Made by a program: the position numbers and the translations under genes. The notes below the pieces were generated by a model. It was not told where the DNA came from. It was given only the letters and a program-made list of their open reading frames with translations, and did not search any database. DNA of 64,000 nt from Platanthera guangdongensis (lineage: Eukaryota > Streptophyta > Magnoliopsida > Asparagales > Orchidaceae). This document shows, piece after piece, positions 1 to 11,700 of this stretch (position 1 is the first letter of the stretch; the number at the start of each line of letters is the position of its first letter). The stretch covers positions 111,410,568 to 111,474,567 of the forward strand of contig CM077153.1 of assembly GCA_039583875.1 (NCBI GenBank), written 5' to 3'.

Positions 1-1
1 T

Positions 2-2797
2 CAGTTGATCGAAGTACTACAAAAGCACCGCCGAGCTATAGCGTGGCAAATTTGTGATATTTCTGGCATAAGCCCCTCCTTCTGCACACACAAAATATTT
101 TTTGACAATAATCCTAAGGGTGTAGTTCAACCACAACGTCGTCTTAATCCAAATATGAAAGAGGTTGTGAAGGAAGAGGTGCTTAAGCTATTAGATGCGG
201 GGATAATTTATCCGATTTCCGATAGTCAGTGGGTGAGTCCGGTACAGGTTGTTCCTAAGAAGGGAGGGATTACGGTAGTACCAAATGAAAATAACGACTT
301 AATTCCAACTAGGACGATAACAGGATGGAGGATGTGCATCGATTACCGTAAGCTAAACGATGCCACTCGAAAAGATCACTTCCCCCTCCCCTTTATCGAT
401 CAAATTCTAGAACGGTTGTCCGGGCACAATTTTTATTGCTTCCTCGACGGTCTCTCGGGATACTTTCAAATCCCTATCGCACCCGAGGACCAAGAGAAGA
501 CGACATTCACCTGCCCCTTCGGAACTTTTGCTTATCGTAGAATGCCTTTCGGACTATGCAACGCACCCGCCACCTTTCAGCGGTGTATGCTTGCCATTTT
601 TGATAAATATGTAGAGAATATTATGGAAATCTTTATGGACGATTTTTCTGTTTTTGGCGACTCCTTTAATTTATGTTTACAAAATTTGGAAAAAGTTTTA
701 CAACGCTGCGAAGAAACAAATCTAGTTTTAAATTGGGAGAAGTGCCACTTTATGGTACGCGAAGGTTTAGTCCTTGGCCACAACATTTCCGCTAGGGGAA
801 TTGAAGTGGACAAGGCAAAAATTGAAGTAATTGAAAAGTTACCGCCGCCCACAAATATTAAAGCGATTAGAAGTTTTTTAGGGCATGCGGGTTTTTATCG
901 ACGATTCATTAAAAACTTTTCAAAAATTACTAAGCCTCTCACCCACCTTCTCGAAAAAGACACTCCTTTCGTTTTTGATGAATCATGTCTCGCGGCATTT
1001 GAATTAATTAAATCTAAACTTATAAATGCTCCCATTTTGATCGCCCCAGTTTGGGATTTACCTTTCGAAATCATGTGTGATGCGAGTAATCATGCGGTAG
1101 GTGCGGTTTTAGGTCAACGAATCGCTAAGAACTTTCATCCGATTTTCTACGCTAGTAAAACTCTCACGTCTGCGCAAGAAAACTACACCACGACGGAGAA
1201 AGAGCTCTTAGCGGTTATTTTTGCTTTTGATAAATTCCGGCCGTATGTTACTCTTTCTAAGGTTATCGTTTTCACGGATCATTCCGCTTTGAAGTACCTC
1301 CTTTCTAAACCGGATGCCAAACCGCGTCTTATCCGTTGGATCCTCTTACTTCAAGAATTCGACTTGGAGATTCGGGATAAGAAAGGAGCGGAAAACTTAG
1401 CAGCTGATCATCTCTCTCGTCTTGAAAATCCCAATCTAGATCTTTTAAATGAAACTTTTATTAATGATTCTTTTCCGGATGAGCGTCTTTTTACTATTTC
1501 TTCATCTCCTACCCCCTGGTTTGCCGATCTGGCCAATTATCTTGTGGCCCGGGTCCTCCCAAAAGAATACTCCACTCACCAAAAGAAGAAATTCTTTTCG
1601 GAGTTGAAGTATTATTTTTGGGAAGACCCATTTCTATTTCGCATTTGTGCGGACCAGGTGGTTAGGAGATGTGTTTCACGGGAAGAGGGTCACCAAATTT
1701 TAAAACATTTTCATGAAGGTCCGACTGGCGGGCACTATCAAGCTAACCGCACCGCACACAAGGTGCTTAGTGCTGGCTTCTATTGGCCAAGCATATTTAA
1801 AGATGCACAAATCTTTGTGGGCGGGTGCGATCGATGCCAGCGGACTGGAAATCTCTCAAATAAAAATGAAATGGAACAAAATTACTTTCTCGAATGCGAA
1901 GTTTTTGATCTATGGGGCATAGACTTTGTCGGCCCATTTCCCTCCAGCTTAGGAAATAAATATATTCTAGTCGCAGTCGATTATGTTTCTAGGTGGGCAG
2001 AGGCCCAAGCTCTACCAAATAATGACGCTCGCGTTGTTGTAAAATTTTTTAAAAAATTATTTTCTCGCTTTGGTTTTCCTCGAGCGATCGTTAGCGATAG
2101 GGGCAGTCATTTTTGCAACGCTCAACTCACTAAGGCTTTAGCCAAATATGGCGTTACGCATAAATTATCCACTGCTTATCACCCCCAAACTAACGGTCAG
2201 GTTGAGGTAGTCAATCGCGAACTTAAACGGATTTTGGAAAAAAACGTTTCTACTTCTCGTAAGGATTGGTCTTTAAAATTGGACGATGCTCTGTGGGCCT
2301 ATCGGACAGCGTACAAGACCGCCATCGGTTGTACTCCTTTCCGATTAGTCTATGGAAAATCGTGTCATCTTCCGGTAGAAGTAGAACACCGTGCGTACTG
2401 GGCGTTAAAATTTTTCAATTTCGATCCGCACTCAGTCGGCGAGCATAGAAAAAACCAACTAAATGAGCTTGACGAGTGGCGAGCGTATGCATATGAAAAT
2501 AATAAAATTTATAAAGAACGCACGAAATTGTATCACGATAAGAACCTGCGCCACCCTAAAACTTTTAAACCAGGCGATCACGTTCTTCTTTTTAATTCGC
2601 GTTTACGTCTCTTCCCGGGAAAGCTTAAATCTACATGGTCCGGACCGTTCACGGTCAAGGATACTTTTCCTTACGGCACTGTGCTACTTTCACACCCCGA
2701 TAAGGGGGACTTTAAAGTTAATGGTCATAGACTTAAACTCTATTTCTCTAATGATTCTGTGCCTCCTGCCAAGGAGAATTTTCTTTTTGATTCTTAG
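2..2797 (+). CDS. pol: Athila-type pol: reverse transcriptase, RNase H, integrase (5' end off window)
   Basis: This is the C-terminal part of a polyprotein. The frame is open to the left edge, so no start codon is assigned. RT carries the active site MDD at 635-643. RNase H acidic residues are at about 1079, 1196 and 1277 ([12 protein letters not shown] and [11 protein letters not shown] motifs). Integrase has an HHCC zinc-binding module (cysteines near 1826 and 1835) and a catalytic D-D-35-E at 1922, 2096 and 2204. There is no frameshift or stop over more than 920 codons and all catalytic residues are present, so this is the best-preserved pol in the window. The C-terminus has a GPF-like block but no chromodomain, as expected for Athila rather than chromoviruses. 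An env-like gene, which some Athila elements carry, was not found downstream. Confidence 0.93.
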   Translation, partial: QLIEVLQKHRRAIAWQICDISGISPSFCTHKIFFDNNPKGVVQPQRRLNPNMKEVVKEEVLKLLDAGIIYPISDSQWVSPVQVVPKKGGITVVPNENNDLIPTRTITGWRMCIDYRKLNDATRKDHFPLPFIDQILERLSGHNFYCFLDGLSGYFQIPIAPEDQEKTTFTCPFGTFAYRRMPFGLCNAPATFQRCMLAIFDKYVENIMEIFMDDFSVFGDSFNLCLQNLEKVLQRCEETNLVLNWEKCHFMVREGLVLGHNISARGIEVDKAKIEVIEKLPPPTNIKAIRSFLGHAGFYRRFIKNFSKITKPLTHLLEKDTPFVFDESCLAAFELIKSKLINAPILIAPVWDLPFEIMCDASNHAVGAVLGQRIAKNFHPIFYASKTLTSAQENYTTTEKELLAVIFAFDKFRPYVTLSKVIVFTDHSALKYLLSKPDAKPRLIRWILLLQEFDLEIRDKKGAENLAADHLSRLENPNLDLLNETFINDSFPDERLFTISSSPTPWFADLANYLVARVLPKEYSTHQKKKFFSELKYYFWEDPFLFRICADQVVRRCVSREEGHQILKHFHEGPTGGHYQANRTAHKVLSAGFYWPSIFKDAQIFVGGCDRCQRTGNLSNKNEMEQNYFLECEVFDLWGIDFVGPFPSSLGNKYILVAVDYVSRWAEAQALPNNDARVVVKFFKKLFSRFGFPRAIVSDRGSHFCNAQLTKALAKYGVTHKLSTAYHPQTNGQVEVVNRELKRILEKNVSTSRKDWSLKLDDALWAYRTAYKTAIGCTPFRLVYGKSCHLPVEVEHRAYWALKFFNFDPHSVGEHRKNQLNELDEWRAYAYENNKIYKERTKLYHDKNLRHPKTFKPGDHVLLFNSRLRLFPGKLKSTWSGPFTVKDTFPYGTVLLSHPDKGDFKVNGHRLKLYFSNDSVPPAKENFLFDS

Positions 2798-4740
2798 TTC
2801 TCTTATTTTCTGATGGACATTTTCGTTTTGGACTTATTATTATTATTCTGTGACTCTTTTATTTGGATGATTGTAATAAAAAAAACATTATCGGGCATCT
2901 GCCCATGGACTCTATCTATGTTTTGCTTTTATTTTGCTCTTCCTACCGGAGGCCAATCAAGTCCATGTTCGTGGTCGCCGCTCCGCCGTTGCTGATATCA
3001 GATGGATCAAGTCATACCTGCTGACGATCAAGTACTCTAAAAAGCAAGTATGGGGGAGCGACATCCACCTTCATCTCACGAACCCGGGGAAGTCCTGTTC
3101 TTATTTATTTACTTTTCCTGCATTTTTCTTTTTCTCTTCTTCTCAGTCCCCTTCTCTTTTTTTTTATGTTTTCTTCATTGAGGGCAATGAAGGATTTAAG
3201 CATGGGGGGGGTCTAGTAGTCTTTTGTCTTTTCCTTTTTGTTCTTCTTCTTTCAAAAGAAAACATTTATGTTTTAAATTAGTATATTATTTTATGTCATC
3301 AAAATCTAAAATCCAAAAAATTATAAAATATAAAACCCAAAAAAATTAGAAAAACAAAAATAAAAAAAAATTGTGCTAAAATCTATTTGAAAAACAAAAC
3401 CTAAAATTATTTTCTATCTTTATTTTTATGTTTCTTCTAGTGATGTGTAGGCCCGTGCGGTTTCTTAGTTCTATTTAGATTTCTTTGAATTGGTTTTCTA
3501 AATTTATCAGTTTAACATAGCTTAGTTTACTAGTTTCTTTTTCTTAAATATAGGCATCCGATTTTTACGTTTTAAGTTAGCAATTTGTAGTTATGTCTTT
3601 TTATTCGGTTAGTTGCTTACGAATGGTTGCTAGGTATCATTAGCTCTTTTTCATTTGCGAGGTAGTCTTTCTTGGTGTCTAGAACTTGTACCAAGCTACT
3701 CTCGAAGCATTTGCGCCGTTTTTACGTTCTTTAGAAATGATTTAGGCCACCATTTGAATAGTTTGAGCTTTTCATGCCCACCAAAAACAAAACCCTTGCA
3801 AAACAATTTTGGGCCTTTTTCCTTATTTTCTTTGTTTTTAGCTCCACCTTTCATTTCATTATGTTCACCAAAGCCAAATATCTTTCCCATTTTTGCACTA
3901 TAAATTTGAGCTGAAAAATTATTTTGGGAAGGGTATTATTTTTGAAATGAATAGGCAATTTTCAAGCTCATTTTTTGGAGCTTTCTTATCAAATGTTATT
4001 CAAAAGGAAAAAATTGAGAAACAAAAGAAAAAAATATATATCATTACAAAATCAAAAAAAAAATGAATGCAAAAAGTTTGTGTTTGGCCAAGTTTATAAA
4101 AGAAAAAAATTTTTCATGGCCTTTTTGTTGTAGTTTCATATTGGAGAAATGACATTCTCATTACTTCTCATTTGTTATTATGCCTTATTTATTTTTGAGC
4201 TCACCTTGGTTTAGTGCCTAAAACTTTCATGTTTATCTTTGATTCCACTTCCTAATCATTTACCTAAGCCAAGTTTTAATGCCTAGTAGAAGTCCTAATG
4301 ATCTTAGAACTTAATTTCGCGTAGTGGAGAAAGTGTGAACGTACAAGCCTATGGCCACCATCATTGATGGATTTCTTTGGAGGTTATCTTGGAGTGTCTT
4401 AGGGTTAATGTTTATCTAGCAACCTAGTAGTTTGTTAATGCGCCGTTTATTTAGAACCTCTACTTTTTGTTGTCCTTATTTTCATTTATTTTGGATGCCT
4501 TGTTTTTAAGATTTAGAAATGTGTAGACTTTTCTTATGTTCTAATGATATTTTTAGGTCTCCACTTTCAAGTTTTCTACTGTGCACTTCTCACCCCACTA
4601 GTTGTTAACATAGGGATTAGGATAGTTTAATTTTTCATGTTTTGCTTTTCTTAATTATGAAACCTAAATTAGCTTTGTTTATTTTCGTTTTTCCTTCCCT
4701 AGTTTTCATCTTTATTTGCTTGAGGGCAAGCAAATGTCTA
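2798..4740 (+). other. Post-pol spacer of the Athila element, no gene seen
   Basis: The spacer is AT-rich with long T and A runs. Short open frames here have no recognisable domain. Polypurine-tract-like strings ending in ATGGGGG occur near 3049 (AAGTATGGGGGAG) and 3201 (AAGCATGGGGGGGG), before the real tract near 4741. This looks like the place where an env-like gene would sit, but none is recognisable. Confidence 0.7.
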
Positions 4741-4755
4741 AGCATGGGGGAATTT
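4741..4755 (+). other. Polypurine tract of the Athila element
   Basis: The string AAGCATGGGGGAATT directly precedes the LTR start TGATGACTAG. A purine-rich tract at this place primes plus-strand DNA synthesis in LTR retrotransposons. Confidence 0.8.
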
Positions 4756-6519
4756 GATGACTAGTTTTAGTCATCCTTTTTAGGGGTAATTTAGTATTCA
4801 AAAAGCCTAATTTTATTTATATTTTATGTTTGTTATTTCATGTTTTAATGTTTCTTTACAATATATTAATTCCTAGTGTTATTAGAATTTTGATATAAAA
4901 AATCTATATAGTCTTAATATGTGTGTCATGTTATTATGTTAGGTTATGATTTGTTTTAATTTTAATGTGTAATGTTTTTATTATTATTGTGTTAGAAATC
5001 TCTTTTTTTAACTTTGTTATGTTTTAACTTTGTTTTAACTTTTAAAATCTATATAGTCTTATGTTATTATTGTGACTAATCCATGATTGTATTGTCTATT
5101 TATAGGTTCAAAGTCCAAGCATGGAGCAGCCCACATTTTGCATAGCCGGCCTCTTCCCAACTTCAAGTTGCAACCCACATTGGTGCAGCCCACATTGATA
5201 AAGCCTTCAAAGCTCAAACCCGAGCCACCAAACAGCCCCTACCCAAACCCAAAGCAGCCCACCTAGCCTACCCGAGCCCCCTATGTAGCCCATTTAAGCC
5301 CACATGGCCGGCCACCACCTCTCTCTCCTTTATTCTCTTGCCACCTTTCAATTCATTCATGCATCATAATATTCTCTCTCCCCTTTATTTTATCTTCCAT
5401 TTACTCCTCATGCATCCCCCACTCATCCCCTCTTTCTTATTAATTTTTATCCATGCACCTTGCCACCAATACATTGAACCCACCTCTTTCTCTCCACTTA
5501 ATTAAACATCATGCATGAATTCTCTCCACCTCATTTAATGCAATGCATGCACATTCTTCCCCCCCCCCCCCCCCCATGGCCGGCCACCCCCCTTGCCCCC
5601 TCTTCTTCTTTCCATTCTAGAACCTTCCCCCTCATCTATAAAAAGGCACCATGGTCTCATGCTTGGGAGAGTTGGATTTTGGAGAGCAAGTGAAGTTCTA
5701 GTTCAAGAGAGTGCTTTCTTTTTGCTTACATGTTGTTAGTGTAATCCTTTCTTTTCAATTAGTGCAAGTTTTCTTTATAGCATAGTCTTGTTTTTTTTTT
5801 ATTTTGTGTACTCTTTTTTTTTGTTTGCAAGTAATGAAATTCTCTTCTCTTTATTTTGTTGTTTCCTTTTGCAATATGCATAGCTAATCCCCTCTTAGCA
5901 TTTGATCATGAGGATCCATGATTTGAAATGAGAATTATTTTTATTTCATAGTTTTATTTTTGCGTAATTCTACTCGGTCCTTCTTTGATTTATTTTGCGT
6001 CGACTCCGTATTTCCGGTATACGGTAGTAGGCTTATGATCTCATATTCGAGTAGCCGAGAGGCTCGTGGATGTGAAAGATCACTCAAAGAAGGAAGGAGT
6101 TGAACGCAACCCTAGAGATAGGACGACGTAAATCCTCCGGATTGGAGTCAAATCCAATAGTGCGGATCACCTCGATAATGCAACTTTAGGCTTTTTCGGT
6201 TTGTAAAGAGATTTCGATCGAAAAGTCTATAAGTTAGGAGACTTAATGCTCTAGCGAGATTTTGTCTTATTTTCGGATCCGTCACGGCCAAGTTGGATTT
6301 GCAAATTTAAAACTATGCCCTTTTATTTTCTCGTTTCATTTCATGGTGAATCAATGATCGAATGCTAGCCTTTTTATATAAGTTTTCGTCTCGCAATTTA
6401 TCGTTCCTTTTGCTTCTTAAAAAATTCTCAAACCCCTTTAATTTTCCGGTAGGATAATAGTTAGAGCGCGAGTAGAAGTACTTGACAACCCCGTGTTTAA
6501 ATACGACCTTGGTACTACA
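4756..6519 (+). repeat. 3' LTR of the Athila element
   Basis: The LTR begins TGATGACTAG right after the polypurine tract. Its first 20 bases form an inverted repeat (GATGACTA / TAGTCATC). A TATA box (TATAAAAAG) lies near 5638, downstream of a CT-rich, CCGGCC-containing U3 that holds a C run of about 18-20 bases near 5560. The end is placed at GGTACTACA by the expected CA terminus. Without the 5' LTR this end could be off by tens of bases. Confidence 0.75.
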
Positions 6520-7025
6520 ATTCGACAGGTACGCTTGCCTGTTCGGGTTTTGGCCCACCAGTCGGAGATGGGGCAGACTTTGACACCCATACTAGAGGCT
6601 TTCAGGGCCCAGCAGGTTCCGGCTACGCAGCCAAACCCGGGGCCATTTGGCTGGAGAGCCGAGCGGGACACATAAGCGCTGAAATCCTTACTGCTACTGC
6701 TAGCCCTTGATTGCTAAGCAAAGAATATTGTGTTTTGCTCATATATGCCAGCCTGCACGTCGATGTTTGGAATTCATATTTGCAACGAGTTACTATAAGG
6801 CCATAAGGCAAAACGATGTTGTATTTGCTGTACATTCCTCGAGAGTTTATATATAAATGTGGCTTTATACATATAGAGTGGACATTCATGGTTTGAGTTC
6901 CATATTATTGTTAAAATCTTCCGCTAGGATGCTCTGAGTTAGGGTGCGATTATGATTTGGTATTAACCTATAACTTCCCCGCCTGTTTTGTGACATATGG
7001 TGTGGGGCCCCGGCTGAACCTTCTA
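6520..7025. other. Unassigned stretch between the Athila LTR and a Tat relict
   Basis: I see no firm gene. The + strand from about 6540 to 6675 reads as a short open peptide rich in Gln and Pro with gag-like composition, but it has no diagnostic motif. The rest is AT-rich and noncoding in appearance. Confidence 0.4.
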
Positions 7026-7382
7026 TTATATGCTATATGAACGGATGGAGTCGTTACATGAAGAGCGATACATCTGTACGCAATCCCATTCTTTAACAAT
7101 TAGCGCCAATAGGCGCGGCGAGAAAAGTACATCCGGCAGGGAATTAGTGTTCTCGTCACGGTTAGGGGTCGTGGTAGGCGAGGCTTGGTTCTCTTTTAAG
7201 CAGTCTCGCTTGACCGAATTGGCCTTCTTCTTTTTATCTGGGCGGGAGATCTCATCGGTTGGTCTCTTACCCATCAGCCAAGGAGCAACCTTGGCGCTAT
7301 TGGAGGGAGCCTGCGCTTGAGCCGTGACAAGGCGAGCCTGAAGTTCTTGCGAGAGCTGTTTTTTGACACACTTGGGGCGCAT
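7026..7382 (-). pseudogene. Fragment of Tat-type antisense gene 1 (N-terminal part)
   Basis: A 118-codon Lys-, Pro- and Ser-rich open frame with no recognised domain. The call comes from context. The ATG at 7382 is preceded on the same strand by a TATATATA box and then, after about 120 bp, by a polypurine-tract/LTR junction (GCGGGGATTG followed by TGTACAACCCC). That junction closely matches the one outside antisense gene 1 in the Tat element at 21871-21882 and in the element at 37212. The frame is much shorter than the 672-codon intact gene, and its C-terminal part is missing or unrecognisable. It could also be a chance frame; sequence similarity to the other two copies is weak apart from low-complexity basic composition. 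Confidence 0.45.
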
Positions 7383-7454
7383 CTTCAGGGACTTGCAGAA
7401 GCTCGAGCAGAGGGCAATGACGACAGGGATGGCCTGAAAGCAAACTCAGCGGTG

Positions 7455-7462
7455 TATATATA
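7455..7462 (-). promoter_or_regulatory. TATA box of the antisense gene-1 fragment
   Basis: TATATATA on the - strand, about 70 bp before the ATG at 7382. It corresponds in position to the TATA box of the intact antisense gene 1 at 37295. Confidence 0.45.
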
Positions 7463-7578
7463 GGACCGGGGTGGGGTTCGTAGAAAGATTCCCTACCAGG
7501 TCAGCAAGCACCCACCGAATATTAGGGGTTGGACGTGTCTTTCTGAGAACAAGGCTAGCTCGAAATGAGCGGGGATTG

Positions 7579-8540
7579 TGTACAACCCCATATTCGCTGG
7601 GTGGGACCAAGATGCCCCAAGGACCCGAATTGGGCTAGCTTTGGGCTAAAATTGGGCCAGATAAGAAAGTTGGCGGGAACGCTCTCACTGTAAGTTGGCG
7701 GGAAGGCTCTCGCCCAGGGGTCGAGTAATGTCATTTAAACAAACGCTAGTCGTCGAACACTAATTAGGCAAACTGAGAATGCTCGGCTTATTGAGATGAG
7801 AACATTAATTTGTCGAACGCCATTCGTCGAACATTATTCGTCGAACGTCATTCGTTGAACTGAGCCTTCGACTTAAGTTATTCTTGCCGAGCAGGTTTAG
7901 GTTTAGTCCATAGACAAACATGGGCAGGGGAAATGGCTCGCGCCTCCGTACAGCGGAAGCCCTTGGCATGGAGTGATGCTTCTCCATTTGACGCTCCCGC
8001 CAGCCCTTGGTATTGAGTGATGCTTCTCCACTCGACGCTCCCCCCAGTCCTTGGTATTCAGTGATGCTTCTCCACTAGACGCTCCCGCCAGTCATTGGTC
8101 GTTGAGTGATGCTTCTCAACTCGATGCTCCCGCCAGCCCTTGGCATCGTGTGATGCTTCTCCACTCAACGCTCCCACTCAACCCAGACCTAAAATTACCT
8201 AAATACCCCTAGGTCTGCAATTAGCTCATTAGAACAGAAGAGTTTGCTATAGGCAAACGAGCCCGGGGGCATTCTAGTAATTTTAGGGCAGCAGGATTAT
8301 GTTTTTTGCAGACCAGATACTGAAAATCTATAAATAGACCCATAGAGTTCCTCAGAAGGCAGACTTTTGATACTTCCACAAATTTCCTTCTGGTGCCTTT
8401 GAGGAACTCCTAGCCCAGCAATTGGCTTTGGAGGGGAAGCGCTCAGAGAACTTCCGAGTTAGAGGAGGGACCTCCCAGCTGAAGCTTTGGGTTATTTCTT
8501 AGTCCTTCATCACTAGTCAGGAGTTCAGGTTTGTGTGAAA
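7579..8540 (+). repeat. Tat-like LTR (right end uncertain)
   Basis: It starts TGTACAACCCC directly after a GCGGGGATT polypurine-like tract, the same junction style as the Tat LTR at 21882. A TATA box (CTATAAATAG) lies at 8328-8337. Upstream of it are TCGTCGAAC motifs (7749-7873) and five 44-bp repeats. The end near 8540 is a guess: a sequence (GGTGCCGGCT) faintly like a primer-binding site follows. It could be the 3' LTR of the relict at 7026-7382 or the 5' LTR of something further right. It does not match the LTR at 21882 beyond the first bases. Confidence 0.5.
7958..8179 (+). repeat. Five tandem 44-bp repeats in the Tat-like LTR
   Basis: Units start at 7958, 8002, 8046, 8090 and 8135, each beginning AGYCCTTGG or a close variant and ending in ACGCTCCCGCC. 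Each holds a GAGTG/CACTC inverted motif around ATGCTTCT. Confidence 0.85.
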
Positions 8541-8682
8541 TAGGTGCCGGCTACACCCCTAGGTCCTAACTCTCGTTGTGGCCAGTTTTTGGCTTCAATA
8601 GTCATTTTGAACTTTGTTGACATTTTTATTGACTTGCTAACGTCAGCCATTCTGGACTTAGAAAAATTCAGACAAGTACTCA

Positions 8683-9422
8683 GGCATTGAGTGCGTTGAG
8701 TGAACATGCTCTCCTCAATGAATCTGACTTAAAAAATTTCCTGCTCTGCAAGGCGTTGAGTGAGTAAGATCCACTCAATGCTTTTTAACTTAGTCAGCTT
8801 CTCAACTTGTCCAGGCATTGAGAGCATTGAGTGTATATGTTTCACTTAATGCTTTTTTGCTTTAGCTTGGTCTTCAACCCTTTCTGCAACTATGGTGTTG
8901 AGAGCGTTCAGTGTATAAGCTTCACTCAACGATTCTAGATTTAAAATAATTTTGCTCTGCATGAAGGTGTTGAGAGCGTTGAGTGTATAAGCTTCACTCA
9001 ACGCTTTTATACTTAGCCAAATCTCCTTCTGTCTGAAGGCATTGGGTGAGCTTGTCTCACTCAACGCTTACTGCCTTTGACTCTGAAATCTGGCATTTAC
9101 TGCGTTGAGTGTATAAGCTTCACTCAACGATTCTGGACTTAGAAAAATTCTGCTCTGCATGAAGTGTTGAGTGTGTTGACTACACTCAATGATTCTGTAC
9201 CTAAAAGAATTCTGCTTTGTATGAAGGCGTTGAGTGTGTTGACTACACTCGATGCTTTCTCCCTTTGGCATTGACAGCTGCAGCATGACCCAACGCTTTC
9301 TCCCTTTGGCATTGAGTGTGCTAACTTCACACAATGCTATTATACTTCGAAAAAATTTATGTCTTTCTTCCAAGTCTTTGAGTGAATTACCATGGCGTTG
9401 AGTGAGCTGGCTTCACTCAATG
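8683..9422 (+). repeat. Array of about 12 GTTGAGTG hairpins
   Basis: About a dozen copies of an inverted repeat with stem GCGTTGAGTG / CACTCAACGC and a loop near 9-10 nt (TATAAGCTT in the best copies, for example 9102-9129). Copies are separated by variable linkers, several of which share TTCTGGACTTAGAAAAATTC. The stems show paired changes (AATGC and GCATT variants). No coding function is apparent, although short frames run through on the - strand. Confidence 0.85.
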
Positions 9423-9441
9423 GTTTTGTACTTAGTCGAAT

Positions 9442-10285
9442 GTGTTGGAACTCCTTATTACGGATTTGGGCTAGGATTACTATTCTTTGTTTAGGATGTT
9501 TATTTATACCCAACTTGTATAGACTAGGGTGATAAGTTATTTCCAAGGTTGTTAATACAGAAGGAATTCCAGAGAAGCACAGTTCGATGAACGCAGAGCT
9601 CAGTTCGATGAACGCAGAGCTCAGTTCGACGAACTCCTATCTCCAACTCTAAAGAATAGTTCAACGAAAGAGAAAACTTAGTTCGAAGAACTCTGAGCTC
9701 AGTTTGACGAACGAAGAGCCCAGCTCGACGAAAGTGGTAGCTCGGTTTGTTAAAGATTAGTTTGACAAAGGCCAAGCTCAGTTTGACGAACGTAGAGCTC
9801 AGATCGATGAAAAAAAAAATTCAGTTTGACGAACTCCAGGCTCAGTTCGATGAAATGCTTGCTGAGTTCGACGAATCAGACAGTTACAGAAGGCAGAATA
9901 TTTTCGTATGATGGGTAACTGAAACTATGATATTTAATGCTAAATATTCTAATGAATATAGCCATTTAAGGCAGCATTAAATATGGATTTATCACAGAGT
10001 TTAACATCTATTAATTTCCAAGGCAGTTATAATTTCTCAAGGGATTCAGACGTTTCAGAATCGTCTTATTTCAAAAATTTGTATTCTTCCATGACAACAT
10101 ATATAAATCTATAGAAGATTGCTGCTTAATAATTTTTCTGGACACACAAAGATTTTGTTAGAAAAACAGATATTCTGCTTCAGACTTTTCTCAAGGGACA
10201 TCCAATTTCTTATCTTTCTAGAATATTTACTGGAAGTGCAAAATCACCAAGAATTACTTATCTTTCTGGAATATCTTATTACCGT
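9442..10285 (+). repeat. Truncated copia LTR (Sirevirus-like)
   Basis: The first 80 or so bases (TGTTGGAACTCCTTATTACG and on) resemble the start of the copia LTRs at 31352 and 50792. The next 300 bases carry GAGCTCAGTTCGACGAAC repeats (9580-9877), as those LTRs do. A TATA-like ATATATAAAT lies near 10099-10108. After about 10280 the sequence becomes GC-rich gag, so the right end is probably a truncation. No partner LTR or TSD was found, so it is a remnant of a related but different subfamily. Confidence 0.65.
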
Positions 10286-11700
10286 GCCCATTCAGGTCGC
10301 TCGAGCACCTCCGATGACCTGCGGGATGTGCTCGACCGATGCCGGAGAGAGGCCGAACAGTCGCGAAGAGAGACCAACCAGCGCCTCGACGCAATCAGCC
10401 TGGCCCTGGTCGCACTTACCCAGCAACTCGATCAGCCTAGAGCGGCCTTCGCGTATGAGGCAGTCCGCCAATCGCCTGCTGCGACGCCACCTCCAGCCAG
10501 CGCGCCCATCCAGCCCATAGTTCCACCGAGGCCGCAAACCGACGAGCTCGCTCCACTTATGGATTTTTTCTGCAAAGTAGCCAGAGGGACTCCAGCCCGC
10601 AGGCTTAACATTACTGAGGATGACCAGGTCGAGCGGCCTCCAGTGATTTCTGTTGTAGCTCAAGCCGGGGAGTCCCCTTTTGTTGATAAGATCCATCAGG
10701 AGCAAGCTCCTAATAACTTCAGAGAACCTCGCATCCCATTTTACACTGGAGAAACAGACCCGGTCGCTCATCTCCAGGCCTTTGAAGATATCTTAGCAAT
10801 GAGGTGTTTTTCAGATGGTTTGAAGTGCAAGTTCTTAGTAACCACTTTCGACGGCCAGGTCCGAGAATGGTTCCATGAACTAAATCCCGGATCCATAGCC
10901 AATTTTGCCGAGCTACGTCAAGAGCTCCTGCTAAGGTTTGCCACTTACAGTAAGAGGAAGAGTGGACCAGCTTTCCTCTTCAAGATCCAGATATCAGACA
11001 ATGAGTCGGTAGCACAGTTTGTGGATCGCTTCCAGAAGGAGAACCTGGGGGTCAAGAATGTGGATCCTGAGTTCTATAAAATCACCCTAATCAACGGACT
11101 CAAGGAAGGGCCGTTGAAGTTTGAAGCAACTACCAAAGAACCGGCAACCTTTCAGGAGCTGATAGCATTGGCTAACACCTTCATTGAAGGAGAGAGTGCC
11201 AATCCTTCATATGTATCCAACTTAACGGCAAAGGCCGAAAGGAGCGACACCACAAATTCCTCTGCAAGTGATCGAGCATCCAGGCCCCCTTTACCAGAGT
11301 ATCAGGCTCTGGCACACAAGGGAAGAAATTTCCGACACAAGTGGCCTTATCAAAGTCATCAACAGTTTCATGAGCAGAAACCACCGCTGGCCGCTACCCC
11401 TGCTCCTATGGCTCCTCGGATCTGCCGGTCCTTCAAATTCGGGATGGCTCATTCTCAGATGATCCACAAAGCCACGGTCCTATGGAAGAGCTCACTGCTA
11501 TGGGCCTGACAGTAGATGAAGTTCTCTAAATCCTCCAGAAAAAGATCGAGTTAAAGAAAGAATTCCAGAAGGCGGAAGGAAAGCTTCGAGGCTCAGATCT
11601 TTTTTGTGCATTCCACAAGGAGAAAGGGCATCCAACTGAGGATTGCAGAGCTCTCCGACAGCTTGTGGAGCGACTACTTGCCGCAGGGAAAATGAAGGGT
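10286..11700 (+). pseudogene. gag: Tat-type gag
   Basis: Capsid-forming Gag of the Tat element. The main open frame covers about 10328-11509. It holds the retrotransposon gag domain (FREPRIPFYTGETDPVAHL, then REWFHELNPGSI and FVDRFQKE), which aligns well with the intact gag at 43329-44438. A frameshift near 11440 moves the C-terminal part to another frame, where a TAA interrupts it near 11527. The zinc-binding block FCAFHKEKGHPTEDC lies near 11600-11650, the Cys/His arrangement usual for Tat Gag. The true start is unclear because the N-terminus merges with the LTR fragment to the left; the frame is still open upstream of 10328. Confidence 0.85.

Larger units (their letters stand above)
1..6519 (+). 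mobile_element. Athila-type Ty3/gypsy retrotransposon, 3' part
   Basis: The stretch reads pol, long AT-rich spacer, polypurine tract and one LTR in sense order. Gag, protease and the 5' LTR lie left of the window. The Athila assignment rests on the RT and integrase sequence style, the FMDDFSVFG active site, the long post-integrase spacer and an LTR of about 1.76 kb starting TGATGACTAG. No target-site duplication can be tested because the left end is missing. The right boundary is uncertain by a few tens of bases. Confidence 0.85.

Noticed and set aside
577..852. 91-codon frame on the - strand
   Set aside because: Antisense shadow of the intact Athila RT.
3655..3903. 82-codon frame as an Athila env-like remnant
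   Set aside because: Too short, AT-rich, and no signal peptide or membrane segment distinguishable from low complexity.
9068..9373. Open frames on the - strand through the hairpin array, giving repeated peptides
   Set aside because: The repeat structure of the DNA explains the repeated peptides; no domain, start context or homologue is visible.
7958..9422. CRISPR-like array
   Set aside because: Units are inverted repeats with similar, not unique, linkers, in a plant retrotransposon context with no cas genes.
10292..10771. 159-codon frame opposite the Tat gag start
   Set aside because: Shadow of GC-rich gag coding sequence; no independent support.
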